Source: Paenibacillus sp. 1_12 (GTDB lineage Bacteria > Bacillota > Bacilli > Paenibacillales > NBRC-103111). Taken from it: a stretch of DNA of 37,210 bases. Of this stretch, positions 7,347 through 15,404 are shown one piece after another (positions within the stretch are counted from its first letter, which is position 1; each line of letters starts with the position of its first letter). The notes under the pieces are model-generated. The model did no database searches. It saw only the letters and a program-made list of their open reading frames with translations, and was not told the origin of the DNA. The stretch is from assembly GCF_900114475.1 (NCBI RefSeq), contig NZ_FOTE01000035.1, positions 1-37,210 of the forward strand, given 5' to 3'. Made by a program: the position numbers and the translations under genes.

Positions 7347-8510
7347 ATGAGCAAGGTACGAATCGGCTTGGTAGGTGTAGGAAGCATGGGAACAGCACAT
7401 GCTCGATATTTAATTGCAAATGAAGTAGAAGGTGCTGAACTTACTGCCGTTTGCGAGCAAAGTGAAGAGCGTTTGCAAGTATTTACAGAGGAGTTCGGGA
7501 GCTCTGTAGCTTGCTATAATAGTTATGACGCGATGCTTGACTCTGGTTTGGTGGATGGCGTGCTGATCGCGACACCTCATTATTTTCACCCGGAACAAGC
7601 AATAAAGGCACTGAACAAGAATCTGCATGTCTTGATTGAGAAGCCGGCGGGCGTTTACACGAAGCAGGTTCGTGAGATGAACGAGGCCGCAGCAAAAGCA
7701 GGTAAAGTGTTCAGTATCATGTTCAACCAACGGACAAACCCATTGTACTGCAAGCTAAAAGAGCTGATCTCATCCGGGGAGCTCGGTGAAATACGTCGAA
7801 TGAATTGGATTATCACGGACTGGTATCGCTCCCAAAGCTACTATGATTCAAGCGGATGGCGGGCGACATGGGCCAATGAAGGCGGCGGAGTACTGATTAA
7901 TCAAGATGCGCATCAGCTTGATTTGTGGCAATGGGTTACAGGTATGATGCCGACGCGTATCCGGGCATTCTGCTCGTTTGGCAAGCATCGGAACATCGAA
8001 GTCGAGAATGAAGTGACGGCATACGCCGAGTATGAGAACGGTGCAACTGGGGTGTTCGTGACATCCGTTTGTGAGTCTCCGGGGACTAATCGCTTCGAGG
8101 TTACAGGTGACCGCGGTAAAATCGTTATCGAAGACGGAAAGATGACTTTCAGTCGTCTGCGGGTCCTTGAATCAGAGTTCAACAGCACTTTCAAGGGCGG
8201 GTTTGGCCAACCGGAATGCTGGAAATTCGAAGTACCTGTAGCAGGTAAAAACCCTCAACATAAGGGTATCACGCAAAATTGGGTGGATGCGATTAGCAAA
8301 GGAACTCCGTTGATTGCACCAGGAGAAGAAGGCGTCAAGGGGCTAATGCTTTCGAACGCGATGCTGCTTTCTACTTGGACTGATAACTGGGTCGATCTGC
8401 CGATTGATGAGGAATTATTCTATGAGAAGCTGCAGGAGAATATTCGTAACTCCCGATCGACCAAAAATCCATTGGAAAACCGTACTCTGAATGTAAGCGG
8501 AACTCACTAA
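7347..8510 (+). CDS. Gfo/Idh/MocA-family NAD(P)-dependent oxidoreductase
   Basis: A 387-residue cytoplasmic dehydrogenase, probably oxidising a hydroxyl of a sugar, inositol or sugar acid. The N-terminal Rossmann fold starts RIGLVGVGSMGTAHARYL. The EKPAG motif with its catalytic Lys lies near residue 98. The C-terminal domain has NQDAHQLDLWQWVTG, carrying the Asp/His pair that usually completes the active site. The start is ATG at 7347 with AGGGG ten bases upstream. It is first in a tight operon: 15 bases separate it from the second oxidoreductase, which itself overlaps the isomerase gene. Family membership is secure; the substrate is not visible. A myo- or scyllo-inositol-like or rare-sugar substrate would suit the neighbours. 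Confidence 0.92.
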   Translation: MSKVRIGLVGVGSMGTAHARYLIANEVEGAELTAVCEQSEERLQVFTEEFGSSVACYNSYDAMLDSGLVDGVLIATPHYFHPEQAIKALNKNLHVLIEKPAGVYTKQVREMNEAAAKAGKVFSIMFNQRTNPLYCKLKELISSGELGEIRRMNWIITDWYRSQSYYDSSGWRATWANEGGGVLINQDAHQLDLWQWVTGMMPTRIRAFCSFGKHRNIEVENEVTAYAEYENGATGVFVTSVCESPGTNRFEVTGDRGKIVIEDGKMTFSRLRVLESEFNSTFKGGFGQPECWKFEVPVAGKNPQHKGITQNWVDAISKGTPLIAPGEEGVKGLMLSNAMLLSTWTDNWVDLPIDEELFYEKLQENIRNSRSTKNPLENRTLNVSGTH

Positions 8511-8525
8511 GGAGGAAAGCGGCCG

Positions 8526-9629
8526 ATGAATAAGAATGATGGTATGAACTATGCTCCCAAAGGCAAGCCGAACCCGGTTGTTAAGCAAGGCGAGTTTGTT
8601 TTTGCCGCTATGTCGTTAGAGCACGGTCATATCTATGGCATGTGCAACGGACTTATCGAGGCAGGGGCGAAGCTCAAATGGGTACATGACGCCGATCCGA
8701 AGAAGGTAAGCCAATTTGTTCAAACGTATCCTGGGGTTCGTGTAGCCTCGTCCCAAGAAGAGATTTTGCAGGATCCTGAGGTCCATCTCGTTGCTGCGGC
8801 AGCGATTCCTTGTGAACGAGGACCGCTTGGCATCCAGGTGATGCGTCACGGCAAAGATTATTTTACGGATAAAACGCCGTTTACTACGTTGGAGCAGCTT
8901 GCTGAAGCGCGCGAGGCTGTCAAAGCGACAGGTCGCAAGTACGCAGTTTATTTTAGTGAGCGACTGCATACGGAAAGCGCTGTTTATGCAGGTCAGCTAG
9001 TGAATGATGGGGTGATCGGAAGCGTTGTTCAGGTTCTCGGACTCGGACCCCATCGGCTCAGTGCAGGGACGCGCCCCGCATGGTTTTTCGATAAGGCCAA
9101 ATATGGAGGCATCCTTTGCGACATCGGAAGCCATCAAATTGAACAATTTCTTTATTTTACCGGCAGTAAGGGCGCCAGCCTTCAGCACAGCAAGGTCGGA
9201 AACTACAATACTCGTGAATACCCAGAGTTCGAGGATTACGGGGATGCGACGTTTGTGGGCGATAGCGGCGCGACAGGGTATTTCCGCGTAGATTGGATGA
9301 CACCGAATGGACTAGGCACCTGGGGTGACGGACGAACGATCATCCTTGGGACGAAGGGTTACATTGAGCTCCGTAAATATATCGATATTGGTCGAGACAG
9401 CGCTAGCGATCATTTGTATTTAGTTGATGGCGAGAAGGAGCATCATTTGGAGCTAAACGGCAAGATTGGCTTTCCGTTTTTCGGAGAACTCATCTTGGAT
9501 TGCATGAACCGGACGGAGAAGGCAATGACGCAGGAGCACGCTTTCAAAGCCGCCGAGCTATGCCTAATAGCCCAGAGAGATGCAGTTATTATATCGAATC
9601 ATAATTCTTATACTGGAGGGAATAACTAA
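8526..9629 (+). CDS. Gfo/Idh/MocA-like oxidoreductase, divergent member
   Basis: A second, distinct member of the family (367 residues). The dinucleotide-binding loop is atypical: the first strand reads FVFAAMSLEHGHIYG instead of a GxGxxG loop. The usual EKP is DKTPF, with the Lys retained. The C-terminal active-site segment is GGILCDIGSHQIEQFLYFTG with the conserved His. Such divergent members are frequent partners of classical ones in sugar-catabolic clusters of Paenibacillus. GGAGG precedes the ATG at 8526, and its TAA overlaps the ATG of the next gene by one base (TAATG). Its substrate, and whether it still binds NAD(P), remain uncertain. Confidence 0.87.
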   Translation: MNKNDGMNYAPKGKPNPVVKQGEFVFAAMSLEHGHIYGMCNGLIEAGAKLKWVHDADPKKVSQFVQTYPGVRVASSQEEILQDPEVHLVAAAAIPCERGPLGIQVMRHGKDYFTDKTPFTTLEQLAEAREAVKATGRKYAVYFSERLHTESAVYAGQLVNDGVIGSVVQVLGLGPHRLSAGTRPAWFFDKAKYGGILCDIGSHQIEQFLYFTGSKGASLQHSKVGNYNTREYPEFEDYGDATFVGDSGATGYFRVDWMTPNGLGTWGDGRTIILGTKGYIELRKYIDIGRDSASDHLYLVDGEKEHHLELNGKIGFPFFGELILDCMNRTEKAMTQEHAFKAAELCLIAQRDAVIISNHNSYTGGNN

Positions 9630-10477
9630 TGAAATTATCTGTATTTACCGTAGCTACACCGGATTTGACTCCGGAGCAATTGTTGTCAACTGCGAAAGCA
9701 GCAGGCTTTGAGGGTGTTGAATGGCGTTATAAGAGCATACCGGAGGAACTAAAATCGGAGCCTCTATCGTTCTGGGGGAACCACTTATGCTCTATTCCTG
9801 AGCATGGTAGTGAAGCTGATTGGAAGTTCTATAAGGATGCGTCGGAAGCTCAAGGGTTACAGATATTGAGCGTTACACCTTATATAACTGCCGGTGATCT
9901 GGAAGAAACTGAGCGTGTGCTAAAAGCGGCCAAGTATCTGGGTGCTAGCTTCATCCGCTTGGGGGTTCCGCGCTATGACCGAACTAAGCATTTCAATGAG
10001 TTGTTTGAGTTAGAACGAAATTATATTCGCGATGCTGAAATATTATGCAAGCAGTACGGCGTGAAGGGTCTGGTCGAGACGCATCATGTAACGATAGCAG
10101 CCAGCGCAAGCGCAACATATCGCTTAATTGAAGGTAGAGATCCGAACGCAATCGGCGTATTGTTCGATCCGTGTAATATGGTCTATGAAGGCTTTGAAAA
10201 TTATCGGATGGGGCTGGAATTGCTCGGACCATATGTAGCTCATGTGCACATGAAAAACGCTTCTTGGACACAGACAGGTACTAACGACGACGGCAGTGCA
10301 GTTTGGTCCGTAGGCTGGGCGCCGTTGAAGCAGGGAGTTGTACCTTGGAAGCAAGTCATTGATGATTTGAAAGCGATAGGTTATGACGGCTGGATCGGTT
10401 TCGAGGATTTTAGCAAAGAAAAACCTACTGAACAGAAGTTACACGATTTTGTGCAGTATGTGAGATCTCTGTTATAG
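9629..10477 (+). CDS. Sugar phosphate isomerase/epimerase (xylose isomerase-like TIM barrel)
   Basis: An AP-endonuclease-2-fold TIM-barrel enzyme (282 residues), a family that includes IolE/IolI, hydroxypyruvate isomerase and ketose 3-epimerases. The probable metal ligands are visible in order: Glu in GLVETHHV, Asp in GVLFDPCNMVYE, His in YVAHVHMKN, and Glu in GWIGFEDFS. The start overlaps the upstream stop by one base, with GGAGG 11 bases before it, so translation is coupled to the oxidoreductase. With two Gfo/Idh/MocA enzymes this makes an oxidise-and-isomerise module for a sugar or cyclitol. The exact reaction is not assignable. Confidence 0.9.
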   Translation: MKLSVFTVATPDLTPEQLLSTAKAAGFEGVEWRYKSIPEELKSEPLSFWGNHLCSIPEHGSEADWKFYKDASEAQGLQILSVTPYITAGDLEETERVLKAAKYLGASFIRLGVPRYDRTKHFNELFELERNYIRDAEILCKQYGVKGLVETHHVTIAASASATYRLIEGRDPNAIGVLFDPCNMVYEGFENYRMGLELLGPYVAHVHMKNASWTQTGTNDDGSAVWSVGWAPLKQGVVPWKQVIDDLKAIGYDGWIGFEDFSKEKPTEQKLHDFVQYVRSLL

Positions 10478-10551
10478 GTTATCGCTAGTCGAGCCGCTTC
10501 GTAGTATGATAAGGGAAATAACCACCTTTAGTGTGAGACGGAGTAGGTTCT

Positions 10552-11412
10552 ATGTGTGCATCTACACTTCATCTGAATTCTATATTCGATTTTTCGTATC
10601 GACAAAACCAGCCGTATAACCAATCGGCGTTTCATTCACATCCGAATTATGAGGTCTACTATTTTCATAGTGGGAAATGCAGTTTCCTTATCGGAGATCG
10701 CATTTATGTGCTTGCGCCCGGCGATTTGATCCTTATGAACGGGATGACGCTGCATTGTCCGAAGATTGACCCTAATGTCGAGTATGTCCGATCTACGATT
10801 CACTTTGAACCGAAACGGCTGCAGCCACTGCTTGGAACGCAGACGGAATTACCGATTCTACAGCCATTTCAAGAAATGGGGCATCATTTGCTTCGTTTAA
10901 GTGAGAAGGCAAGGACAGAAGTTGAACGAATTCTTGAGCACATGCACCACCAGAATACGAGGCATGATGTAGTCGGTTCTTTCCGAGCCAGACTCGCGTT
11001 TGTCGATTTGCTGACGCTAATTTACGAGCTGTGCCTACATCCGCTTGAGCATGTTAACGTCCAGTCTACGGTGAAGGAAAAAACGGTGCAGCAGGTGATC
11101 ACGTTCCTGGAATCACATTATGCTGAAGATATAACCCTGGATCAGGTTCAGAAGCATTTGCATGTTAGTAAGTTTTACTTGTCCAAAATGTTTAAGGAAG
11201 TAACCGGCGTGACGATGTTCGAGTTTGTATACCGGCGACGTATTAATCAAGCTCGTATCGAATTTGTACTCGACCCAAGCGTATCGGTCACGGATGTATG
11301 CTTTCGGGTTGGCTTTAAGCACTTGGCACATTTCAGCCGAGTATTTAAGGAGCTTGTGGGTGTAACTCCGGTTCAATATAAGAAATCACTGACGGCAACG
11401 ACGGTACAATAA
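10552..11412 (+). CDS. AraC-family transcriptional regulator with cupin sensor domain
   Basis: A 286-residue activator type. The N-terminal cupin (about residues 15-110) has HSHPNYEVYYFHSGKCSFLIG followed by LAPGDLILMNG, the usual AraC-like ligand-binding pocket. The C-terminal double helix-turn-helix (about 185-280) has LDQVQKHLHVSKFYLSKMFK and VCFRVGFKHLAHFSRVFKELVGVTP. It lies 74 bases after the isomerase gene, with no terminator between them, and most likely controls the surrounding sugar cluster. CGGAGTAGG precedes the ATG. The effector is unknown. Confidence 0.92.
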   Translation: MCASTLHLNSIFDFSYRQNQPYNQSAFHSHPNYEVYYFHSGKCSFLIGDRIYVLAPGDLILMNGMTLHCPKIDPNVEYVRSTIHFEPKRLQPLLGTQTELPILQPFQEMGHHLLRLSEKARTEVERILEHMHHQNTRHDVVGSFRARLAFVDLLTLIYELCLHPLEHVNVQSTVKEKTVQQVITFLESHYAEDITLDQVQKHLHVSKFYLSKMFKEVTGVTMFEFVYRRRINQARIEFVLDPSVSVTDVCFRVGFKHLAHFSRVFKELVGVTPVQYKKSLTATTVQ

Positions 11413-11433
11413 TAGCCGGTCTATGCTAACATG

Positions 11434-11461
11434 TTGATAGGTATTTACATTAGGGTATGGA
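11434..11461 (+). promoter_or_regulatory. Possible sigma-A promoter for the 2-hydroxyacid dehydrogenase gene
   Basis: TTGATA (11434-11439), a 16-base spacer and TATGGA (11456-11461) give a moderate match to a sigma-A promoter. It sits in the 193-base gap before the dehydrogenase start at 11606. The long leader that follows contains a small GGAG...CTCC hairpin near 11513-11525 and no open frame. Confidence 0.3.
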
Positions 11462-11605
11462 TCAAAATTTGGGCTAAGTAAACTTGGACATGCTCAATAG
11501 TTTAAGGGAGGAGCGCTCAGGCTCCAACCTTAGACTGTCGAGAACTTCATCAGTTTATCTTTCACTCCATATTCTTCATTATAATGATTAGGAGGCTTGG
11601 GGATC

Positions 11606-12634
11606 ATGCGCCCATGGAAAGTTGTAGTAACCGACTGGGAATACCCGGATCTGCGCTTCGAGGAAGCGGTGTTTCAAGCGTATGGCAATATCGAGCTGGT
11701 AACGGCACAATGCCAGACCGAGGAAGAGGTAATCGAGGTTTGCCGTGATGCGGACGCGATGATCAATCAGTATGCCCCGATTAGCCGCAAAGTACTCGAA
11801 CAGCTTGAAAATTGCAAAGTGATCACGCGCTACGGCGTAGGTGTCGATACGATTGACCTCGAGGCGGCAAAGGACAAGGGCATATGCGTGGCCAACGTTC
11901 CTGATTATTGTGTGGATGAGGTTTCAGATCATGCATTAGCCTTGTTATTATCTTGGACCCGCAAAGTGACAATGGCGAATCATTCTGTCAAAAATGGGAT
12001 CTGGGATTTCAAGGTGACACAGCCTATTTACCGTCTGCGTGGTCAAACAATCGGTCTGATCGGCTTCGGCAAAATTCCGCAGTCGTTAGCTGAGAAGGTA
12101 AAGCCCCTTGGGCTTCGCGTTATCGTAGCAGATCCTTACTTCACTCAAGAAGACGCTGTGGAAAAAGGCGTAGAGCTCGTTTCTCTTAGAACGCTGTGTA
12201 AGGAGGCGGACTATATTTCGGTTCATGCCCCTTTGACTGCGGCTACACGAGGAATGATCGGTGAAGAACAATTCTCACTTATGAAAAAGGAAGCTATCCT
12301 GATTAATACATCACGGGGACCGATCGTCAACGAACAAGCGCTGATCGAGGCACTGGAGAAAGGAACCATTGCAGGAGCTGCTCTCGATGTGGTTGAATCA
12401 GAACCGATAGACTCAGATAATCCACTGCTTCGGATGGAGCAAGTTATTTTAACACCACATGTCGCCTGGTACTCCGAGCAATCGGCCGCCGAATTGCGTT
12501 CCAAGGCTGCCATGGGAGTCGTCGATGTATTAATACACGGAGAGTATCCTAAATATTTAGTCAATCCCAAGGTCAAAGACAGTGTTCAGCTCAAGCTGTC
12601 CAATGCCGAAGACCGATACTCCAAGCTTGTTTAA
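11606..12634 (+). CDS. D-isomer-specific 2-hydroxyacid dehydrogenase (phosphoglycerate dehydrogenase/CtBP-like)
   Basis: An NAD-dependent dehydrogenase of 342 residues. The start ATG at 11606 is preferred because GGAGG (11591-11595) lies ten bases upstream; the TTG at 11597 is only one base from that site. The Rossmann motif is GLIGFGKIPQSLAEK. The catalytic triad is visible as Arg in NTSRGPIV, Glu in VVESEPI and His in TPHVAWYSEQ. The sequence style (VVTDWEYPDLRFEE at the N-terminus) is that of CtBP-like enzymes often annotated as C-terminal-binding-protein dehydrogenases, not biosynthetic SerA, and no ACT domain is present. It ends in a strong terminator. It probably reduces a 2-keto acid, or oxidises a 2-hydroxy acid, arising from the adjacent sugar pathway. 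Confidence 0.9.
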   Translation: MRPWKVVVTDWEYPDLRFEEAVFQAYGNIELVTAQCQTEEEVIEVCRDADAMINQYAPISRKVLEQLENCKVITRYGVGVDTIDLEAAKDKGICVANVPDYCVDEVSDHALALLLSWTRKVTMANHSVKNGIWDFKVTQPIYRLRGQTIGLIGFGKIPQSLAEKVKPLGLRVIVADPYFTQEDAVEKGVELVSLRTLCKEADYISVHAPLTAATRGMIGEEQFSLMKKEAILINTSRGPIVNEQALIEALEKGTIAGAALDVVESEPIDSDNPLLRMEQVILTPHVAWYSEQSAAELRSKAAMGVVDVLIHGEYPKYLVNPKVKDSVQLKLSNAEDRYSKLV

Positions 12635-12649
12635 AATCCAAAAAAGCTG

Positions 12650-12684
12650 CACCCCTGCCGATCATTGCGGCAGGGGTGTTTGTA
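12650..12684 (+). terminator. Strong rho-independent terminator
   Basis: CACCCCTGCCG (12650-12660) pairs perfectly with CGGCAGGGGTG (12668-12678) over 11 base pairs with a seven-base loop, followed by TTTGTATT. It lies 15 bases after the dehydrogenase stop, and an A tract before the stem suggests some activity in both directions. Confidence 0.9.
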
Positions 12685-12735
12685 TTCTCTTTTCCACCAT
12701 GGACACATTGAGAAACTTGGCTTTAGTTTAACTAA

Positions 12736-12764
12736 TTGTAAATATAAAGGATAAATATTATAAT
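12736..12764 (+). promoter_or_regulatory. Sigma-A promoter of the GNAT gene
   Basis: TTGTAA (12736-12741), a 17-base spacer and a perfect TATAAT (12759-12764) lie 34 bases before the start codon at 12799 and just after the preceding terminator. Confidence 0.6.
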
Positions 12765-12798
12765 ATGGAAATATTGATAGGCTAAAGGGGATAACACA

Positions 12799-13245
12799 AT
12801 GTTTAGAAGAGCTGTTGTAGATGATATACCAAGCATCGCGGCACTTAAATATAAAATGCTAGAAGAGACAGGCATGGCTCATCGATTGCTACCGGATTTC
12901 CATCAAATGGTTGATGAAGATTACAGACAGTTTTATCATTCAGGTACTGCACAACATTTTGTTGTAGAACGTGATAGTCAAATTATTGCATGTGCGGGAG
13001 CCTTTATTAAAGACGATGCGCCATATCGGTATCTCAAACTCCGCTCCTATGGATTTATTGCCGATGTTTATGTGGAACCACAATTTAGAAGACAGGGTTT
13101 AGCCAAAGCATTAACGAATGCAACTTTGGATTGGTTTGCAGAAAGAAATATCCGATTGTTTCGACTTGTGGCAAGTGATGAGGCTAGACCATTATATGAA
13201 TCACTAGGTTTTTCAGCAACAAAGGAAATGGGAATGTTCCGGTAA
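12799..13245 (+). CDS. GNAT-family N-acetyltransferase
   Basis: Cytoplasmic acetyl-CoA-dependent N-acetyltransferase (148 residues, usual single-domain size). The central strand FIADVYVEPQFRRQGLAKALTN contains the acetyl-CoA-binding motif A (RRQGLA), and the C-terminal LVASDEARPLYESLGF is the usual motif B. AAAGGGG lies upstream of the ATG. It is monocistronic, with its own promoter and terminator. The substrate (small amine, antibiotic or protein N-terminus) cannot be told from sequence. Confidence 0.9.
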   Translation: MFRRAVVDDIPSIAALKYKMLEETGMAHRLLPDFHQMVDEDYRQFYHSGTAQHFVVERDSQIIACAGAFIKDDAPYRYLKLRSYGFIADVYVEPQFRRQGLAKALTNATLDWFAERNIRLFRLVASDEARPLYESLGFSATKEMGMFR

Positions 13246-13335
13246 TTTATTGCTTATCTGCATACACGGAAGCGAGAAGTGATGGTGAATTTCCATCATC
13301 ATCAATGACATGCCGGCAGGCTAAAATTTAATCGA

Positions 13336-13369
13336 AAAAAGCCTTTGGGATAAAAACCAAAGGCTTTTT
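13336..13369. terminator. Bidirectional-looking terminator after the GNAT gene
   Basis: AAAAAGCCTTTGG (13336-13348) pairs perfectly with CCAAAGGCTTTTT (13357-13369), a 13-pair stem with an eight-base loop and a T run forming part of the stem. An A run on the opposite side gives the same structure on the minus strand. Confidence 0.88.
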
Positions 13370-13496
13370 GTATGACTATTTTATTCAAGACCTTATTCAA
13401 CATCATAATCGTACATAAAGAAAAAGTCTATACTTTCGTTTGGATTTTATTTACTATTGGGTTGCCGGCAAAACTTAAAAAATGGAGTGTTGTTCA

Positions 13497-14477
13497 ATGG
13501 ACATTACTTGCCACCTCGATCAGGCCGATTTACAGGATTATATGGGGAAGGTTTTTGGTACCGGTTATTTTATTATCAGTGTATCGAAAATGCATGGCGG
13601 TGCACAAAAAGTGGTCTATAAGATCGACTGCAGCAATGGATTTTCCTGCGTTTTGTATGTGTGGGATCTTTCCATGAATTATTTTAAAGAAGAAATAGCA
13701 AACGAAGATATAAATGAACAATCGTATGGTAGTGATCTATTTGAATTAAACAACAAGTATTTAACACAACATGGAATTCAGACTCCCTCTCTCTATGATT
13801 TGAATAAGGAAAGAAACCGTTACCCTTTTGATTATGCCCTCGTTGAATATGTAGATGGGCATAAGGCAGAAGCTTTTTTCCACCATTCCGATCCACGCAT
13901 TCAAGATAAAGTGTTTCAGTGTCTGGGGGATATGCTTACGGGTATGCATACCAACGAAAGACATAGCTATGGGAACTCGAACCATAGCAGGATTAACACA
14001 GAAAATTGTCATCTCTTGCAATTGGAAAATGCGAAAGCGCAGCTATCATATGCCTCCCAACATATTGAGAACATCGGGTCCAATCAAAGCAAGTTGCTTG
14101 ATACTTTGTATGAGCTTGAATCAAGAATTAAACCTAGAACGCAGTATGGGTTTATTCACGGGGAACTGGGTCCTGACCATGTTTTGATTAATGACAAATT
14201 AGAACCTTTTTTGATCGATATCGAAGGGGCGATGTTCTTTGATATTGAGCATGAACACAGTTTTTTAGAGTTTCGGTTTGGGGATTTCTACAGGTATTTA
14301 AAGAACGATACTCTCGATCCTAATAGGATGTTGTTCTATCGATTCCACCACCATATATCGTTAACTTCGGGTGGTTTGAAGTTGCTTCATAGAGGATTTC
14401 CAGATCAGCAATTTGCAAAAGATCTAGCCGATCATCACGCCCAATGTACAATGCGATTTATTGAAGGTTTTAAATAA
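13497..14477 (+). CDS. Aminoglycoside phosphotransferase (APH)-family kinase
   Basis: A small-molecule kinase with the protein-kinase-like APH fold. It has 326 residues from the ATG at 13497; an ATG at 13482 would add five residues, but its own GGAG looks like the ribosome site for 13497. The catalytic loop is FIHGELGPDHVLIN with His-Gly and the Asp four positions on, and the Mg-binding motif is FLIDIEGAMFFDIEHE. The N-terminal lobe has a glycine-poor nucleotide loop (YFIISVSKMHGGAQKVVYKID) with the Lys expected for ATP. Family members phosphorylate antibiotics, choline, homoserine or sugars; nothing here picks one. It is monocistronic between terminator-like hairpins. Confidence 0.83.
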   Translation: MDITCHLDQADLQDYMGKVFGTGYFIISVSKMHGGAQKVVYKIDCSNGFSCVLYVWDLSMNYFKEEIANEDINEQSYGSDLFELNNKYLTQHGIQTPSLYDLNKERNRYPFDYALVEYVDGHKAEAFFHHSDPRIQDKVFQCLGDMLTGMHTNERHSYGNSNHSRINTENCHLLQLENAKAQLSYASQHIENIGSNQSKLLDTLYELESRIKPRTQYGFIHGELGPDHVLINDKLEPFLIDIEGAMFFDIEHEHSFLEFRFGDFYRYLKNDTLDPNRMLFYRFHHHISLTSGGLKLLHRGFPDQQFAKDLADHHAQCTMRFIEGFK

Positions 14478-14553
14478 AATAGCCGTAGACATGCCAGACT
14501 ATACTCATACTCGTACAGCTATCGGATAACAATAGCTCTCAATTACAACCAGG

Positions 14554-14585
14554 ACGAGGCTGCCGGCATGATAAGGCAGTCTCGT
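14554..14585. terminator. Hairpin after the APH-like gene
   Basis: ACGAGGCTGCC (14554-14564) pairs with GGCAGTCTCGT (14575-14585), 11 pairs with one G-T wobble and a ten-base loop. No T run follows, so it may stabilise the 3' end or be a remnant structure and not a classical terminator. Confidence 0.4.
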
Positions 14586-14664
14586 TGCGCTAAATTGATT
14601 AGAAAGTAAAAAGGGGAATGAAAATTCCCGACGAATTAATAGTCGTTATCAAAGGAGGAATAGG

Positions 14665-15183
14665 ATGATACATAATCTTGAAGTGAGATTAAGAAGAATG
14701 GAAGAAATCGATTATGAAAATATGCTGGAATGGCGGCATGATGAGGAAGTTATGAATTTTTACAGTAATCCACATGATATTTATACTATTGAGAAAGTAG
14801 TAAATAAATATAAATCGAGAATTGATGGGAAGGATAAGAAAATCCCTTGCATTATCGAATATTGTGGAAATCCAGTAGGATATATACAGTTTTATGAGCT
14901 CGAATTAGCAGAAAAACAACAATATGAGTTAGTTCTGGATACAATAACGTACGGCATGGATGTACTAATAGGAGACAGTAGATATAGAAATAAGGGTATT
15001 GCTACTCAGGCTATTCAATTACTACAAAAATATTTATTTGATAATTTGAAGGTTCAGAAAATTGTATTGAAACTCGCTAAGGAAAATCTTAGTGCGAATA
15101 GATGCTATGAGAAATGCGGATTCAGCAAATCAAGAGACATTAATGAAAAGCTTATCTTGATGGAATATTCATACCCTATTTAA
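14665..15183 (+). CDS. GNAT-family acetyltransferase, RimJ/RimL or AAC(6')-like
   Basis: A 172-residue acetyltransferase. The N-terminal EVRLRRMEEIDYENMLEWRH is typical of the RimJ/RimL/AAC(6') branch. The acetyl-CoA motif is DSRYRNKGIATQAIQLL, and the last part LKLAKENLSANRCYEKCGF is the conserved motif B. AAAGGAGG precedes the ATG at good spacing. The AT-rich base composition of this gene and its two upstream neighbours differs from the GC-richer glycan locus that follows. It could modify an antibiotic or protein N-termini; I cannot decide between them. Confidence 0.88.
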   Translation: MIHNLEVRLRRMEEIDYENMLEWRHDEEVMNFYSNPHDIYTIEKVVNKYKSRIDGKDKKIPCIIEYCGNPVGYIQFYELELAEKQQYELVLDTITYGMDVLIGDSRYRNKGIATQAIQLLQKYLFDNLKVQKIVLKLAKENLSANRCYEKCGFSKSRDINEKLILMEYSYPI

Positions 15184-15259
15184 CATTTGGGTCATTTAAC
15201 TAATGAAAAAAACGATTGTTCCATACCGATAGATTGCCTTACATTCTCTTGGTAAAAAG

Positions 15260-15290
15260 ACCGTCAGGAGAAATTTCCCTGACGGTTTTA
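15260..15290 (+). terminator. Rho-independent terminator before the sugar transport operon
   Basis: ACCGTCAGG (15260-15268) pairs perfectly with CCTGACGGT (15278-15286), with a nine-base loop and TTTT following. It separates the GNAT gene from the ABC importer operon. Confidence 0.85.
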
Positions 15291-15404
15291 CTAAATTGGT
15301 CATTTCGATTTTACGTTATGAAGAATGGATAACACTTTCTTAAAAATGGTGTCTGTTTTTCCTTCATTTCTGAATGTATGATAGATCTGAGGGAGGGGTG
15401 AAAC

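Noticed and set aside
11500-11605. Riboswitch or T-box in the leader of the 2-hydroxyacid dehydrogenase gene
   Set aside because: Only a short GGAG...CTCC hairpin is present; there is no T-box TGG motif, antiterminator or known aptamer core.
15184-15259. Catabolite (CcpA) operator near the sugar transport operon
   Set aside because: A TGAAAA...ACG stretch was examined, but its spacing does not fit the cre consensus.
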